The notes: generated by a model from the sequence alone, not told the origin. Positions 26,978-36,209 are shown, counted from the first letter of the stretch. The stretch is 36,505 nt of DNA from CAYNJF01 sp964351745 (GCA_964351745.1 CAYGPI010000011.1:1-36505), one strand, 5' to 3'. Program-made: numbers and translations.

Positions 26978-27430
26978 CTATCTGGGATGCTTTTTATGAT
27001 AATGCTGATGATATTCCTCTGCCCTATAAAAAGGTGGCGCTTTCTCAATTTGGGTGACAATCGTATGATTTGGATGATTCTTTTCTAGCATTTCTTTTGA
27101 GGTTGCTATGATATTGAATTGCTCTTGGTTGAAGTAAAAAATACAAGAGCGATATTGGGAGCCTACATCGGGGCCTTGACGGTTCAAGGTGGTAGGATTG
27201 TGACTATGCCAAAAAACATCAAGCAAATTTTCTAAGGAAATTTGCTGTGGATCAAAGGTGACTTTAATAACTTCTGCATGATTTGTATGGCCTGTGCAAA
27301 CTTCATGGTAGGTTGGGTCTTGTGTCGTACCACCAGCATAACCAACTTGCGTTTCAGTGACACCGGTTAAAGCATCAAAAGTCGTTTGGACTCCCCAAAA
27401 GCATCCAGCGCCAAAAATAATATCTTGCAT
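26978..27430 (-). CDS. msrA: Peptide methionine-S-sulfoxide reductase MsrA
   Basis: A 150-residue cytoplasmic repair enzyme that reduces methionine-S-sulfoxide in proteins with thioredoxin-derived electrons. The hallmark GCFWG (catalytic C10) lies at the N-terminus, followed by GYAGG, HAEVIKVTFDP, FWHSHNPTT and DVGSQYRSCIFY, all family-typical. FYRAEEYHQHYH is the usual C-terminal segment. Length is that of the short, single-domain MsrA; no MsrB fusion is present. A good promoter candidate lies 66 or more bases upstream, so it is probably transcribed separately from the csiV/mfd cluster on the same strand. Confidence 0.95.
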   Translation of the reverse strand: MQDIIFGAGCFWGVQTTFDALTGVTETQVGYAGGTTQDPTYHEVCTGHTNHAEVIKVTFDPQQISLENLLDVFWHSHNPTTLNRQGPDVGSQYRSCIFYFNQEQFNIIATSKEMLEKNHPNHTIVTQIEKAPPFYRAEEYHQHYHKKHPR

Positions 27431-27480
27431 ATGAAACTCTTTATAAAATGATGGACGATGTCGTTAGGTTTATGGAGTTG

Positions 27481-27532
27481 ATTGATCTAGCCATGACAGT
27501 TAATTATAAAGCTTTATCATGGCTAGTTCAAT
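27481..27532. repeat. Inverted repeat around the msrA promoter, downstream of csiV
   Basis: CTAGCCATGA (27487-27496) and TCATGGCTAG (27517-27526) are perfect inverted copies 20 bases apart. After one T-T mismatch the match continues with ATTGA (27481-27485) and TCAAT (27528-27532). The interval contains the palindrome ATAAAGCTTTAT (27506-27517) and the minus-strand -10 box of msrA. No T run follows, so an operator or a non-standard csiV 3'-end hairpin is possible. Confidence 0.75.
27503..27531 (-). promoter_or_regulatory. Sigma-70 promoter for msrA
   Basis: Read on the minus strand, TTGAAC (27531-27526), a 17-base spacer and a perfect TATAAT (27508-27503) give a good promoter. Predicted start is near 27496, with a leader of about 66 bases to the msrA ATG at 27430. 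The promoter lies entirely inside the inverted repeat at 27481-27532. Confidence 0.6.
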
Positions 27533-27541
27533 TGAGCGATA

Positions 27542-28249
27542 TTAAGTTGGCGTCTTGTCATCCGTGATTCGGATCATGATGCCGTACAAAGGGTGATCGA
27601 TGTAGGTGACTTCGTCTTTCTTCACCTTTCTTTTTTCTAATAATCTAAATCCCTGCAATCCAGTATTGGCTTGCGTAGGCCAATGATCACTTGAGCTAAG
27701 AGGCTTCACTTTGTGAAGGTCTTGATGGGCGTATGATGAGTCTTTGGCAATAAAAGCCATAGGCTTATGAAAAATCAAATCTGTACTCACGTGTAAATAT
27801 CTTGATAAAAAGACAGTGAGCGTGCCATCAAATTCAGTTTGTTGATCAGAGCCATTTGGGTTTGTAAAAGTTTTTCCACCAAAAATATGAATTGGCTCAG
27901 GGGCATTCTCTTTGACTTTTTGACGCCAAGCGTTGTGCCACAATATCTTATTTCCGGTTCTTTTGACGATATTTTTTTTAGCTTCGTCTAATTTAAAAGC
28001 TTGCTCAGGAAGTTCAATATAATTCTCTGGTGGCGCTTCTCCTTCAAGATATTTTTGTAAATTATGGGCATGAGCTGTTTTGGGGTAGCCAGGATTAATA
28101 GGCCATTCTTCTAGTAGAAGCCCCGCTTTATCTTTGTGCTCCATGACAATGACTTCAATCTGGTACCACCGCTCATTGGCAAAAGCGGCTTGTTGCCCAA
28201 CCATGATGACAAGACCCAATAATATTCTAACAGTCATATTTTTAAGCAT
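27542..28249 (-). CDS. csiV: CsiV-family periplasmic protein
   Basis: A 235-residue protein with a signal peptide (MTVRILLGLVIMVGQQAAFA) followed by RWYQIEVIVMEHK, the usual start of the CsiV (cell shape and integrity) family. Downstream landmarks are YIELPEQAFKLDEAKKNI, ILWHNAWRQKV, a central FDGTLTVFLSRYLHVSTDL strand pair and YIDHPLYGIMIRI at the C-terminus. In Vibrio, CsiV binds peptidoglycan and is needed for LpoA/PBP1a function. CsiV genes are commonly next to mfd, as here, where mfd ends 10 bases upstream. Family assignment rests on pattern and context. Confidence 0.75.
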   Translation of the reverse strand: MLKNMTVRILLGLVIMVGQQAAFANERWYQIEVIVMEHKDKAGLLLEEWPINPGYPKTAHAHNLQKYLEGEAPPENYIELPEQAFKLDEAKKNIVKRTGNKILWHNAWRQKVKENAPEPIHIFGGKTFTNPNGSDQQTEFDGTLTVFLSRYLHVSTDLIFHKPMAFIAKDSSYAHQDLHKVKPLSSSDHWPTQANTGLQGFRLLEKRKVKKDEVTYIDHPLYGIMIRITDDKTPT

Positions 28250-28259
28250 CCGTTTATCC

Positions 28260-31200
28260 TTATGATGTTGCTGGCATAGAGAGTGGGTTTAATTGTTCAA
28301 TTAAATGCTCAATGGTTTGAAATCTATCTTCAACCTGAGGCATATCCATCGTAAATTTAAAGAGCTCAGATCCTTTGATTTGATAGCGCAGTGGTTTTGT
28401 TCGAATCATCTCTATAAGACTCGTAGTGTTGATATTTGGCTTTGCTGTAAAGATGATTCTGCCACCGCTCGCACTGGCATCAATTTTTTTGATCCCCATA
28501 GAGGCTACTTTGATTTTTAATTGAGCAATCCTAAATAAATGGTTGACCGCTTCTGGGAGTAGGCCAAATCTATCAATCATTTCAATTTTAAGTTCGTTCA
28601 AATTTTCATCGGAATTAGCATGAGAGATTCGTTTGTAGAGAAGCAGTCTTGTGCTCACATCATGAATATAGGACTCAGGAATCAGAGAAGTAATGTTTAG
28701 ATCAATTTCTGCCCCCTGGTTTAAAGAGTCTTCGAGCATAAAGGGCTCGCCATTTTGTAGGGCTTTAACTGCTTTGTTTAGTATATCCATATATAGGGAG
28801 AAACCAATGGTGTGAATATCACCACTTTGGCCTTCCCCTAAGAGCTCGCCTGCGCCCCTTATCTCTAAGTCTTGGGATGCAAGACTAAACCCAGATCCCA
28901 GCTCTGTGAGGGCTTCGAGGGCTTCTAAACGTTTTGTGGCATCAGATGTTAGTTGCTTTTTAGGAGGCGTTAAACAATAAGCATATGCCTGATGGTGAGA
29001 GCGTCCAACTCGTCCTCTTAATTGGTGCAATTGAGCAAGCCCAAGCTTATCAGCTCTATCAATAATGATCGTGTTGGCAGAAGGAATATCAATCCCTGTT
29101 TCTATAATGGTTGTGCAAACAAGCACATTAAATCGCTGATGATAGAAGTCAGCCATGATGCCTTCAAGTTCTCTTTCTCTCATTTGACCATGAGCAATCC
29201 CCACACGAGCTTGAGGCACTAGCTTTGAAATATGATTGGCTGTTTTTTCAATGGTATCAACAGCATTATGTAAATAATAAACCTGGCCACCGCGCATAAG
29301 TTCTCGCATAATCGCTTCTGTAATAAGCGGATCCCCTTTTTCCCTCACAAACGTATTGATGCTTAACCTCTTTTTTGGAGGCGTCGCAATAATAGAAAGG
29401 TCGCGCAAATTAGCAAAAGCCATATTAAGAGTTCGAGGGATAGGAGTCGCGGTTAGTGTTAAGATATCGACTTCAGAGCGCATTTTTTTTAATTGCTCTT
29501 TTTGCTTAACGCCAAATCGGTGCTCTTCATCGATAACGACTAATCCCAACCGTTTAAAAGAGATTTCTGATTGTATGAGCTTGTGTGTGCCAATGATAAT
29601 GTCTACCGTACCAGCTTTGATTTTATCTATGATCTTATCTTGTTCTTTTTTTGTCTTAAATCTTGATAAAACTTCAACTGTGAGAGGCCACTCTGCAAAC
29701 CTATCTAAAAAGGTTTCATAATGTTGTTGGGCAAGGAGTGTGGTTGGGACTAAAATAGCCACCTGTTTTTCATTGAATGCAGCCATAAAAGTGGCTCGCA
29801 TGGCGACCTCAGTTTTTCCAAAGCCGACATCACCACAGATTAATCTATCCATAGGCGTTGGTGATTGCATATCTGCTAGAACTTCATCGATAGCTCGAAG
29901 TTGATCTGGGGTTTCTTCAAAAGGAAACTGACTAGCAAACATCGTCATGGGCTCTTCTAGAGATTTAAACGCCCGGCCGGGTTTGGCTTTTCGTTTAGCA
30001 TAAATTTCAAGGAGCTCAGCTGCGACATCTTGTGCCTTTTTCAAAGCTTTAGACTTAGCTTTATCCCACTGATCAGTACCTAGCTTGTTAAGAGGGACAT
30101 GATCTGCATGGCTGCCTGTAAATTTTGAAATTAAATGTAAGGAGCTTACTGGAACATAGAGCTTATCAGTCCCTGCGTACTGGATTTCTAAAAATTCTGC
30201 TTCTTTGTTTTCAATATGAATGGTTTTTAAACCAAGGTAACGACCAACCCCAAATTCAATATGAACCATTGGATCGCCAATTTTTAGCTCTGCAATATGC
30301 TTAATTTGGAAATCTGTTTCGACAACTTGAGTTTTTCTGCGGCGTCGCCTTTGCATGACTTGGGTGCCATAAAGCTGGGCTTCGGCTATCATGATGAGCT
30401 TTTGACTTGGCGAATAAAAACCAACATCAATGGGCGCAATGGCTAGCCCAAATTTTGTAGAATCTTGAAAGAAGACATTAACGTTTTGGACATCATCGGG
30501 CTGAAGTCGCTGTTTGGCCAAGAGGTCTTTGAGTGATTCGCGGCGGCCTTTGCTTTCAGCACAAAGTAAAACTTTACAATCACTTTGCGCTATAAAGCTA
30601 GTGAGATTTGAAAGAGGATTTTCCAGCTTGTGGTTAATACTAAGATCTGGGAAAGAGCTTGAATCAAAATGATAGTGGTGTGGTTTATCTTTGACGACTT
30701 CTTTGATTTGAATTTGCTTGAATGGTTTGATGGCGGTAAAAAACTGATCACTGGTTAAAAAGATTTGATTTGGCGCTAAGATAGGTTTTAACCTATCATG
30801 GCGATATTGCTCGTAACGATCTGTCACACTGCGCCATAAAGCATCGATAGGCTCTTGCAGGTCTGACATAAGCACAAAAGTTGCATCGCTAGGGCAAAAA
30901 TCTGCGAACTGACTCACTTCGTCAAAAAATAAAGGAAGATAATACTCAATGCCTGGTGGAATAATATGTTGGCTAATATCTTCATAAACATGGCATAATT
31001 TTGGATTACCTTCAAAAGTTTCTCGCCATTTTTTTCTGAAAGTTTTAACGGAGCTTTCCCCTAGAGGGATTTCTCGGCCAGGTAACAGTTTAATACTTGA
31101 CAGTTTTTCTTTCGAACGCTGGTTTTGCGGATCGAAATATCTAAGAGTTTCAATCTCGTCATCAAACAGCTCGACTCGAATAGGCCAATCTGCTCCCATA

Positions 31201-31733
31201 GGGAAAATATCTAAAATAGAGCCTCTAATGGCGAACTCACCATGCTCATTAACCTCTGCGACTTTACGGTAACATGAGTCTACAAGTTGTTGGCTCATGG
31301 TCGTTAAGTTTAGCTTGTCTCCTTCGCTCATGACCAAACTTGAAGCAAGCAAATGAGATTTGGGCATCAATTGGTGCATCATGGTGGTGACAGGAACGAT
31401 ACACAGTCCTTTCGTCAACTGATTGAGGGCGACTAAGGTGGCTAAGCGCTCAGATATAATGTCTTGATGAGGAGAAAAAGCATCGTAAGGCAAGGTTTCC
31501 CAATCTGGAAAAACTTGGACATGAAGCCCTGTATCTCGACAAAAGAGTTTTAATTCTCTTTCCATCTGATGCGCCTGGTGAGACGAATTGGTAACGATGA
31601 TGATAGGCCCATCGCTTTTTATGGCAGCATGGGTGAGGGCCAGAGATGTACCAGAGCCTATTTGATGTTGCCATATAATTTTATCACCAATCGATTTAGG
31701 AATAGGTGCATCAAAAAAGTTAGATTGTGGCAT
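28260..31733 (-). CDS. mfd: Transcription-repair coupling factor Mfd
   Basis: A 1,157-residue ATP-driven translocase that removes RNA polymerase stalled at DNA lesions and recruits UvrA. Length matches the family (E. coli about 1,148). The N-terminal UvrB-like region has FPDWETLPYDAFSPH and RVELFDDEIETLRYFD. The RNA-polymerase-binding CarD-like domain contains GDPMVHIEFGVGRYLG. Translocase motifs include GDVGFGKTE (Walker A), DEEHRFG (Walker B box), TATPIPRTL and the late QLRGRVGRS. The C-terminal TRCF domain follows. Its start overlaps the upstream DAHP-synthase-like gene by 14 bases, so it belongs to the agu cluster transcript, and csiV follows 10 bases later. No anomalies seen. Confidence 0.97.
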   Translation of the reverse strand: MPQSNFFDAPIPKSIGDKIIWQHQIGSGTSLALTHAAIKSDGPIIIVTNSSHQAHQMERELKLFCRDTGLHVQVFPDWETLPYDAFSPHQDIISERLATLVALNQLTKGLCIVPVTTMMHQLMPKSHLLASSLVMSEGDKLNLTTMSQQLVDSCYRKVAEVNEHGEFAIRGSILDIFPMGADWPIRVELFDDEIETLRYFDPQNQRSKEKLSSIKLLPGREIPLGESSVKTFRKKWRETFEGNPKLCHVYEDISQHIIPPGIEYYLPLFFDEVSQFADFCPSDATFVLMSDLQEPIDALWRSVTDRYEQYRHDRLKPILAPNQIFLTSDQFFTAIKPFKQIQIKEVVKDKPHHYHFDSSSFPDLSINHKLENPLSNLTSFIAQSDCKVLLCAESKGRRESLKDLLAKQRLQPDDVQNVNVFFQDSTKFGLAIAPIDVGFYSPSQKLIMIAEAQLYGTQVMQRRRRRKTQVVETDFQIKHIAELKIGDPMVHIEFGVGRYLGLKTIHIENKEAEFLEIQYAGTDKLYVPVSSLHLISKFTGSHADHVPLNKLGTDQWDKAKSKALKKAQDVAAELLEIYAKRKAKPGRAFKSLEEPMTMFASQFPFEETPDQLRAIDEVLADMQSPTPMDRLICGDVGFGKTEVAMRATFMAAFNEKQVAILVPTTLLAQQHYETFLDRFAEWPLTVEVLSRFKTKKEQDKIIDKIKAGTVDIIIGTHKLIQSEISFKRLGLVVIDEEHRFGVKQKEQLKKMRSEVDILTLTATPIPRTLNMAFANLRDLSIIATPPKKRLSINTFVREKGDPLITEAIMRELMRGGQVYYLHNAVDTIEKTANHISKLVPQARVGIAHGQMRERELEGIMADFYHQRFNVLVCTTIIETGIDIPSANTIIIDRADKLGLAQLHQLRGRVGRSHHQAYAYCLTPPKKQLTSDATKRLEALEALTELGSGFSLASQDLEIRGAGELLGEGQSGDIHTIGFSLYMDILNKAVKALQNGEPFMLEDSLNQGAEIDLNITSLIPESYIHDVSTRLLLYKRISHANSDENLNELKIEMIDRFGLLPEAVNHLFRIAQLKIKVASMGIKKIDASASGGRIIFTAKPNINTTSLIEMIRTKPLRYQIKGSELFKFTMDMPQVEDRFQTIEHLIEQLNPLSMPATS

Positions 31734-32853
31734 AGTCTTTATTTATCACGTTTTCTGCAAGTCGCTTTCTTTTCTCAAAAGCTTCCCTGGCAATCATAAT
31801 ATCATCTAAATACCAGCCTAATTGATTGATAGAGATGGCTTGTTTAGCATCAACAACAGCGTCTTTAGGCTGTGGGTGAAAATCAACTAAGACCATATTG
31901 GCCCCAGCAATGATCCCTTGCGCGGTGGCATGAAAAACATCGCTGATGCCTTCAGGGCTCATTTTTTGACTCCCAACAGAGTGAGAAGGATCAATGCAAA
32001 CTGGCATACGAGTGAGTCGCTTGATAACTGGAACATGGGCAAAATCTGCTAAATTGCGATGCGGGGCGCCAAATAAAGATTTCATGCCGCGAAGGCAGAA
32101 AACAACTTTAGCGTTGCCGGAATGAGCAAGATATTCAGTGGCATTCAATGACTCGTCTAAACTAATCCCAAAGCCTCTTTTGAAGAGGATAGGATGGCGG
32201 GTTTGGCTACCCACAGCGCGCAGTAGTTCGAAGTTCTGAGCATTCCTTGTGCCAACTTGCAGCATCACCCCGGTGGGATGGCCTAAACGCTCAAGCGTTT
32301 CATTGATTTCGTCAATATGACGCTCATGGGTGACTTCCATCGCAATGACCTTGATGTCATATTTTCCAGCGAGATCAAAAAGATAATCTAAACACGCCTT
32401 TCCCAAACCTTGAAAGGAATAGGGACTTGTACGAGGTTTATAAGCGCCCATACGCGTACATTGTAACCCATGAGCTTGCAGCGCTTTCATGGTGGCTTCA
32501 ACACTTGCAATGTTATCGACTGCACATAAACCGGGCAAAATATTTAAATTGTCTTGATTAAAAGTAATGCCGTTATAATCAAAACCTAAATCAGGCTGGT
32601 GCTTATCATGACGCCCTAACATTTTATACTGTTGGGATATGCGAATGACTTTTGAGACAGCAGGCAACGCTTCGATATTTTCACTCGATAAGTGGTGTGT
32701 ATCTCCAAGAAGATATATTTCAATAATATGATCTTGCTTTCCTTGGACCTCATGCTCTTTAATTTCAACATTGGGTAGTTTATTTAAAGCCGCTAATGTT
32801 TCCTTGTAAGCCTTTGATGTCTTAGGCTCTGAGGGATTAATAATGACAATCAT
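31720..32853 (-). CDS. DAHP synthase-like protein (type Ib 3-deoxy-7-phosphoheptulonate synthase family), divergent
   Basis: A 377-residue protein with the N-terminal ferredoxin-like domain of type Ib DAHP synthases (about 1-75) and a TIM-barrel core. Landmarks are CAVD (metal-ligand-type C110), the active-site lysine motif YKPRTSPYSFQGLG (K139), GTRNAQNFELL (201-211), LFKRG and DPSH (288-291). The core enzyme joins phosphoenolpyruvate and erythrose-4-phosphate at the start of the shikimate pathway. Differences from the usual consensus are GPCSVES read as GLCAVDN, CERG as CLRG (L254), and EVHP as DFHP. It overlaps aguB by 4 bases and mfd by 14. Family membership is firm; with these changes and this odd context, it could be a true DAHP synthase or have a changed substrate. 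Confidence 0.82.
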   Translation of the reverse strand: MIVIINPSEPKTSKAYKETLAALNKLPNVEIKEHEVQGKQDHIIEIYLLGDTHHLSSENIEALPAVSKVIRISQQYKMLGRHDKHQPDLGFDYNGITFNQDNLNILPGLCAVDNIASVEATMKALQAHGLQCTRMGAYKPRTSPYSFQGLGKACLDYLFDLAGKYDIKVIAMEVTHERHIDEINETLERLGHPTGVMLQVGTRNAQNFELLRAVGSQTRHPILFKRGFGISLDESLNATEYLAHSGNAKVVFCLRGMKSLFGAPHRNLADFAHVPVIKRLTRMPVCIDPSHSVGSQKMSPEGISDVFHATAQGIIAGANMVLVDFHPQPKDAVVDAKQAISINQLGWYLDDIMIAREAFEKRKRLAENVINKDYATI

Positions 32854-33752
32854 ATTGTTGGCTCTCTTTTATCATCAAATATCTTTAAAAGGCTTTGGTA
32901 GGCATCAATTCTGCGATCCCGGAAGAAAGGCCAAATCCTTCGAACTTGCTCTGTTTGCTCAAATTTTATTTCTGCCACAATGGCACAGGCCTGATTCTGA
33001 GCTTCACACAGTATTTCTCCTTGTGGGCCACAGATAAAACTATGTCCCCAAAATTGCGATCCACCGGAGTGCTCCTGGCCTTCAAAACCAATCCTGTTTG
33101 CACACAAGACAGGAATGCCATTTGCAATAGCATGTCCACGTTGCACTGTTTGCCAAGCATCTAATTGTTTCATTTGCTCTTCGTCAGTATCAGCTGGGCT
33201 CCACCCAATCGCTGTTGGATATAGGAGCAAATCAGCCCCCCGCAAAGCCATGAGTCTAGCAGCTTCAGGAAACCACTGATCCCAACAAACTAAAACACCT
33301 AGTTTCCCAACTGATGTTTGTATAGGTTCAAACCCCAAATCTCCAGGAGTAAAATAGAACTTTTCATTAAAGCCAGGATCGTCTGGTATATGCATTTTAC
33401 GATAAACGCCAGCGCATGTCCCATCAGCTTCAAAAACAACAGCTGTATTATGGTAAATGGCGCGTCCTCTTTTTTCAAAGATAGAGCCAACAATAACGAC
33501 GCCTAACTCACGAGCAAGTTGACTCAATTTTTCAGTGCTTGGGCCTGGTATTGTCTCAGCAAGATCAAAATATTGGACATCTTGATTGTGTGGGAAGTAA
33601 ATGGAGCTATGCAACTCTTGGAGTAAGATTAGCTTTGCTCCTTGAGCTTTAGCATCTCTTATACCGGCTTCAGTCTGTTGCCAATTTTGAAATTGGTCTT
33701 TTGTTGCAGCATGTTGGATACAAGCAACTTTTATATCTTTTGGCAGATTCAT
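32850..33752 (-). CDS. aguB: N-carbamoylputrescine amidase AguB
   Basis: A 300-residue nitrilase-superfamily enzyme that hydrolyses N-carbamoylputrescine to putrescine, CO2 and ammonia. The catalytic triad is visible: Glu in LLQELHS (E46), Lys in YRKMHIPDDPG (K119) and Cys in VLVCWDQWFPE (C156). GWSPADTDEEQ and GGSQFWGHSF are typical of the AguB subgroup. It lies 54 bases after aguA on the same strand, giving the two-step conversion of agmatine to putrescine. Its stop overlaps the next gene's start by 4 bases. Length is normal. Confidence 0.94.
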   Translation of the reverse strand: MNLPKDIKVACIQHAATKDQFQNWQQTEAGIRDAKAQGAKLILLQELHSSIYFPHNQDVQYFDLAETIPGPSTEKLSQLARELGVVIVGSIFEKRGRAIYHNTAVVFEADGTCAGVYRKMHIPDDPGFNEKFYFTPGDLGFEPIQTSVGKLGVLVCWDQWFPEAARLMALRGADLLLYPTAIGWSPADTDEEQMKQLDAWQTVQRGHAIANGIPVLCANRIGFEGQEHSGGSQFWGHSFICGPQGEILCEAQNQACAIVAEIKFEQTEQVRRIWPFFRDRRIDAYQSLLKIFDDKREPTI

Positions 33753-33806
33753 GGTTCATGGCTCTTTTTAATAACATTGTATGTAAACTTGCTCATTAAG
33801 CAAGCA

Positions 33807-34841
33807 TTAATTCCTTTGTAAATTAGGGATATGCATGCTTAGGCAATGTAGACTGCCACCTTGCTCTATAAAACATTTAGCTTGAATTGGATATATGACG
33901 TATTCAGGGAAACATAATTGAATATTTTCCATAGCGGCTCTATCAGAAGGGATGCCATACTGCGGCATCAAGATAGCGCCGTTGATGATGATAAAGTTTG
34001 CGTAAGAAGCTGGAAGTTTGTCATAGCTTGCATTGAAGACTTCTTCATAGGGTAGGGGGACAAGTTGATAAGCTTCGCCCGATACATTAGAAAATGATTT
34101 AAGCTGCCTTTCTAAAGAAGCCAAGTTGCTATTTTTTCCACTTTCATCTGAAAGGTAACAAATGACATTGTTTGGGCAAAATCTAGCAATCGTATCTATG
34201 TGGCCGTCAGTATCATCACCATCAAGAGGCTCTATGTCGAGCCATAGTGTTTGGGACACCCCAAAATAGTCATGCAAATTTTTATCTAAAAAGCTTAGAT
34301 CGAGATCTGGGTTTCGATTGGGATTCAACAAACAAGTTGAGGTTGTAAGTAAACTACCTTTCCCGTCAGATTCTATGCTGCCGCCTTCTAAAATAAAATT
34401 GATGGATTCGTAGCCATAAGCAGAGAGTCTCGTGTCCTTTAGAAGGTTTCTAGTGATAAGGTTGTCTAAATCAAAATTATATTTTTTTCCCCACGCATTA
34501 AATTCAAAATCTAAGCAAACCGCTTTTTCGTCTTTCAAAATGGTTATTGGGCCGCTATCTCTTACCCAAGTATCATTTGACTTTATGATGAAGTATTCAA
34601 TGGTAAAAGATGGATCTAAATAAATGAGTCGACTCTTAATGTGCTCTTGGTGCTTTTCATCGAAAGCAATAATATATAAGCATTGATGGTGAGTAATGGC
34701 GCGGCTCATGTCTATATAGGAGAGTTCAACCTCTTTTAAGTTGTTTAGCCAATCATGGCTTTTGTGAGGCCATACGATTAGAGTCGCTTTTTGAGTGGCC
34801 CATTCAGCGGGCCAATCAATTTGGTGACCTTGTTTGTTCAT
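33807..34841 (-). CDS. aguA: Agmatine deiminase AguA
   Basis: A 344-residue guanidino-group-modifying enzyme that converts agmatine to N-carbamoylputrescine and ammonia. Key motifs are WVRDSGP, FNAWGKKY, EGGSIESDGKGSLLTT, GDDTDGHIDTIARF, and the catalytic cysteine in GGSLHCLSMHIP (C333) at the C-terminus. It is the first gene of the minus-strand cluster aguA-aguB-DAHPS-like-mfd-csiV, divergent from lolC across a 117-base gap. The pair makes putrescine from agmatine; no arginine decarboxylase is in the window. Weak AGGA about 14 bases before the ATG is the only ribosome-site candidate. Confidence 0.94.
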   Translation of the reverse strand: MNKQGHQIDWPAEWATQKATLIVWPHKSHDWLNNLKEVELSYIDMSRAITHHQCLYIIAFDEKHQEHIKSRLIYLDPSFTIEYFIIKSNDTWVRDSGPITILKDEKAVCLDFEFNAWGKKYNFDLDNLITRNLLKDTRLSAYGYESINFILEGGSIESDGKGSLLTTSTCLLNPNRNPDLDLSFLDKNLHDYFGVSQTLWLDIEPLDGDDTDGHIDTIARFCPNNVICYLSDESGKNSNLASLERQLKSFSNVSGEAYQLVPLPYEEVFNASYDKLPASYANFIIINGAILMPQYGIPSDRAAMENIQLCFPEYVIYPIQAKCFIEQGGSLHCLSMHIPNLQRN

Positions 34842-34898
34842 TTCATTATGATCCTAAAACTTCTAGAAAAAGCAATTTATGTAACTATGTAAATACAC

Positions 34899-34927
34899 CT
34901 GACAGATGCTCGCTGACCAGGTACAAT
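34899..34927 (+). promoter_or_regulatory. Sigma-70 promoter for lolCD
   Basis: CTGACA (34899-34904), a 17-base spacer and TACAAT (34922-34927), each 5 of 6 matches, lie in the divergent aguA/lolC gap. Predicted start is near 34934, about 25 bases before the lolC ATG. No clear Shine-Dalgarno sequence is seen in that short leader. Confidence 0.65.
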
Positions 34928-34958
34928 TCTTAGCAATGTTGATCTGACTTAGTTTAAT

Positions 34959-36209
34959 ATGTTTAAACCTTTTTCCCTATATATTGGTACACGCTATACC
35001 AATTTAAAACGCCGTGATCATTTTATCACTTTTATCTCCATTGTTTCGATGCTTGGTATAGCGCTAGGCGTCATGGTTTTAATCACGGTATTGTCAGTCA
35101 TGAATGGTTTCACAAAAGAGATCCGTGAGCGCATTCTAAGCGTCACCCCACAGTTAATGGTGAACGGTTGGGGAAATCAGCCGATTGCTGAGCCAGACTT
35201 ACTTGCCGCACAAATGTTGTCGCATCCCTTGATAGAAGCTGTGGGCCCTTATATCGAAGGGCAGGGTATGTTAACGCAATCAAGTGGTGTGCGTGGTGTC
35301 ATTGTCAAAGGGATTGAGCCAGCTACTTCAGAGGCTGTTTTTCCGCTAGCATCAACTTTGACCTCAGGGCAACTTTCAGATCTTAAACCTGGTAGTTTCG
35401 GTGTTATCTTAGGGGAAAGCTTAGCAAAAGTTTTAGGAGTCGCTGTTGGCGATAAAGTCACGCTGCTTATTCCTGAGCTTAATGTTTCTCTTGTTGGTGC
35501 CATGCCGCGGCTTAAGCAATTGAAAGTGATTGGTATTTTTAAAGTTGGCTATGTTTATGATAGTGGTATGGCTTTTGTTCATTTAAGAGATGCGCAGCGG
35601 CTTTATAAGATTCATGATGGCGTGACTGGGATCCAGGCTAAATTAAAAGATCCTTTCCAATCGAGAGAAGTGGCCTTTGACTTAAAATTGAAAACACAAA
35701 ATGACTACTATGTGGTTGACTGGACGCGACTCAATGAAACTTATTTCAATGCTGTTGCGATGGAAAAAAAGATGATGTTTTTGACTCTCATGTTGATCTT
35801 AGCGATAGCTGTCTTTAATCTCATTTCTACTTTAGTGATGGTTGTGACAGATAAGCGAGCTGATATTGCTATTTTAAGAACGCTTGGTGCTTCTAAGCAA
35901 AGAATCATGGCGATTTTTGTAAGTCAAGGTGCTGTGATTGGTGTCGTTGGAACCATCCTAGGGGTTTGCTCAGGCATCATGTTGGCCTTAAATGTTGAAA
36001 GCATTGTGGCTTGGATTGAGCAAATGCTTCACATGAAGTTTATTTCTGAAGAAGTTTACTTTCTTAACCATCTACCTTCTGATCTACATGCTCAAGATGT
36101 TGTTTTGATTGCTTCTTGTTCACTTATCTTAAGTCTTCTGGCAACAATTATTCCAGCTTACAGGGCTTCGGGTGTGGATCCAGCGGAGGCACTTCGACAT
36201 GAACATTAA
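34959..36209 (+). CDS. lolC: Lipoprotein-releasing ABC transporter permease LolC/LolE
   Basis: A 416-residue inner-membrane permease that, with LolD, extracts outer-membrane lipoproteins and hands them to LolA. The N-terminus LYIGTRYTNLKRRDHFITFIS and first membrane helix (SIVSMLGIALGVMVLITVLSVMNGF) are typical. The periplasmic domain spans about 50-265. Three C-terminal membrane helices (about 270-295, 320-345, 372-395) follow, with RTLGASKQRIMAIFVSQG between them, the coupling region to LolD. The ATG fits the promoter at 34899-34927. The lolD start lies 11 bases before this gene's stop. LolC, LolE and single LolF-type permeases cannot be separated here without the downstream genes. Confidence 0.93.
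   Translation: MFKPFSLYIGTRYTNLKRRDHFITFISIVSMLGIALGVMVLITVLSVMNGFTKEIRERILSVTPQLMVNGWGNQPIAEPDLLAAQMLSHPLIEAVGPYIEGQGMLTQSSGVRGVIVKGIEPATSEAVFPLASTLTSGQLSDLKPGSFGVILGESLAKVLGVAVGDKVTLLIPELNVSLVGAMPRLKQLKVIGIFKVGYVYDSGMAFVHLRDAQRLYKIHDGVTGIQAKLKDPFQSREVAFDLKLKTQNDYYVVDWTRLNETYFNAVAMEKKMMFLTLMLILAIAVFNLISTLVMVVTDKRADIAILRTLGASKQRIMAIFVSQGAVIGVVGTILGVCSGIMLALNVESIVAWIEQMLHMKFISEEVYFLNHLPSDLHAQDVVLIASCSLILSLLATIIPAYRASGVDPAEALRHEH

Noticed and set aside
29356..29721. 121-codon plus-strand open frame inside mfd
   Set aside because: Lies over the conserved helicase motifs of mfd on the other strand and encodes nothing recognisable.
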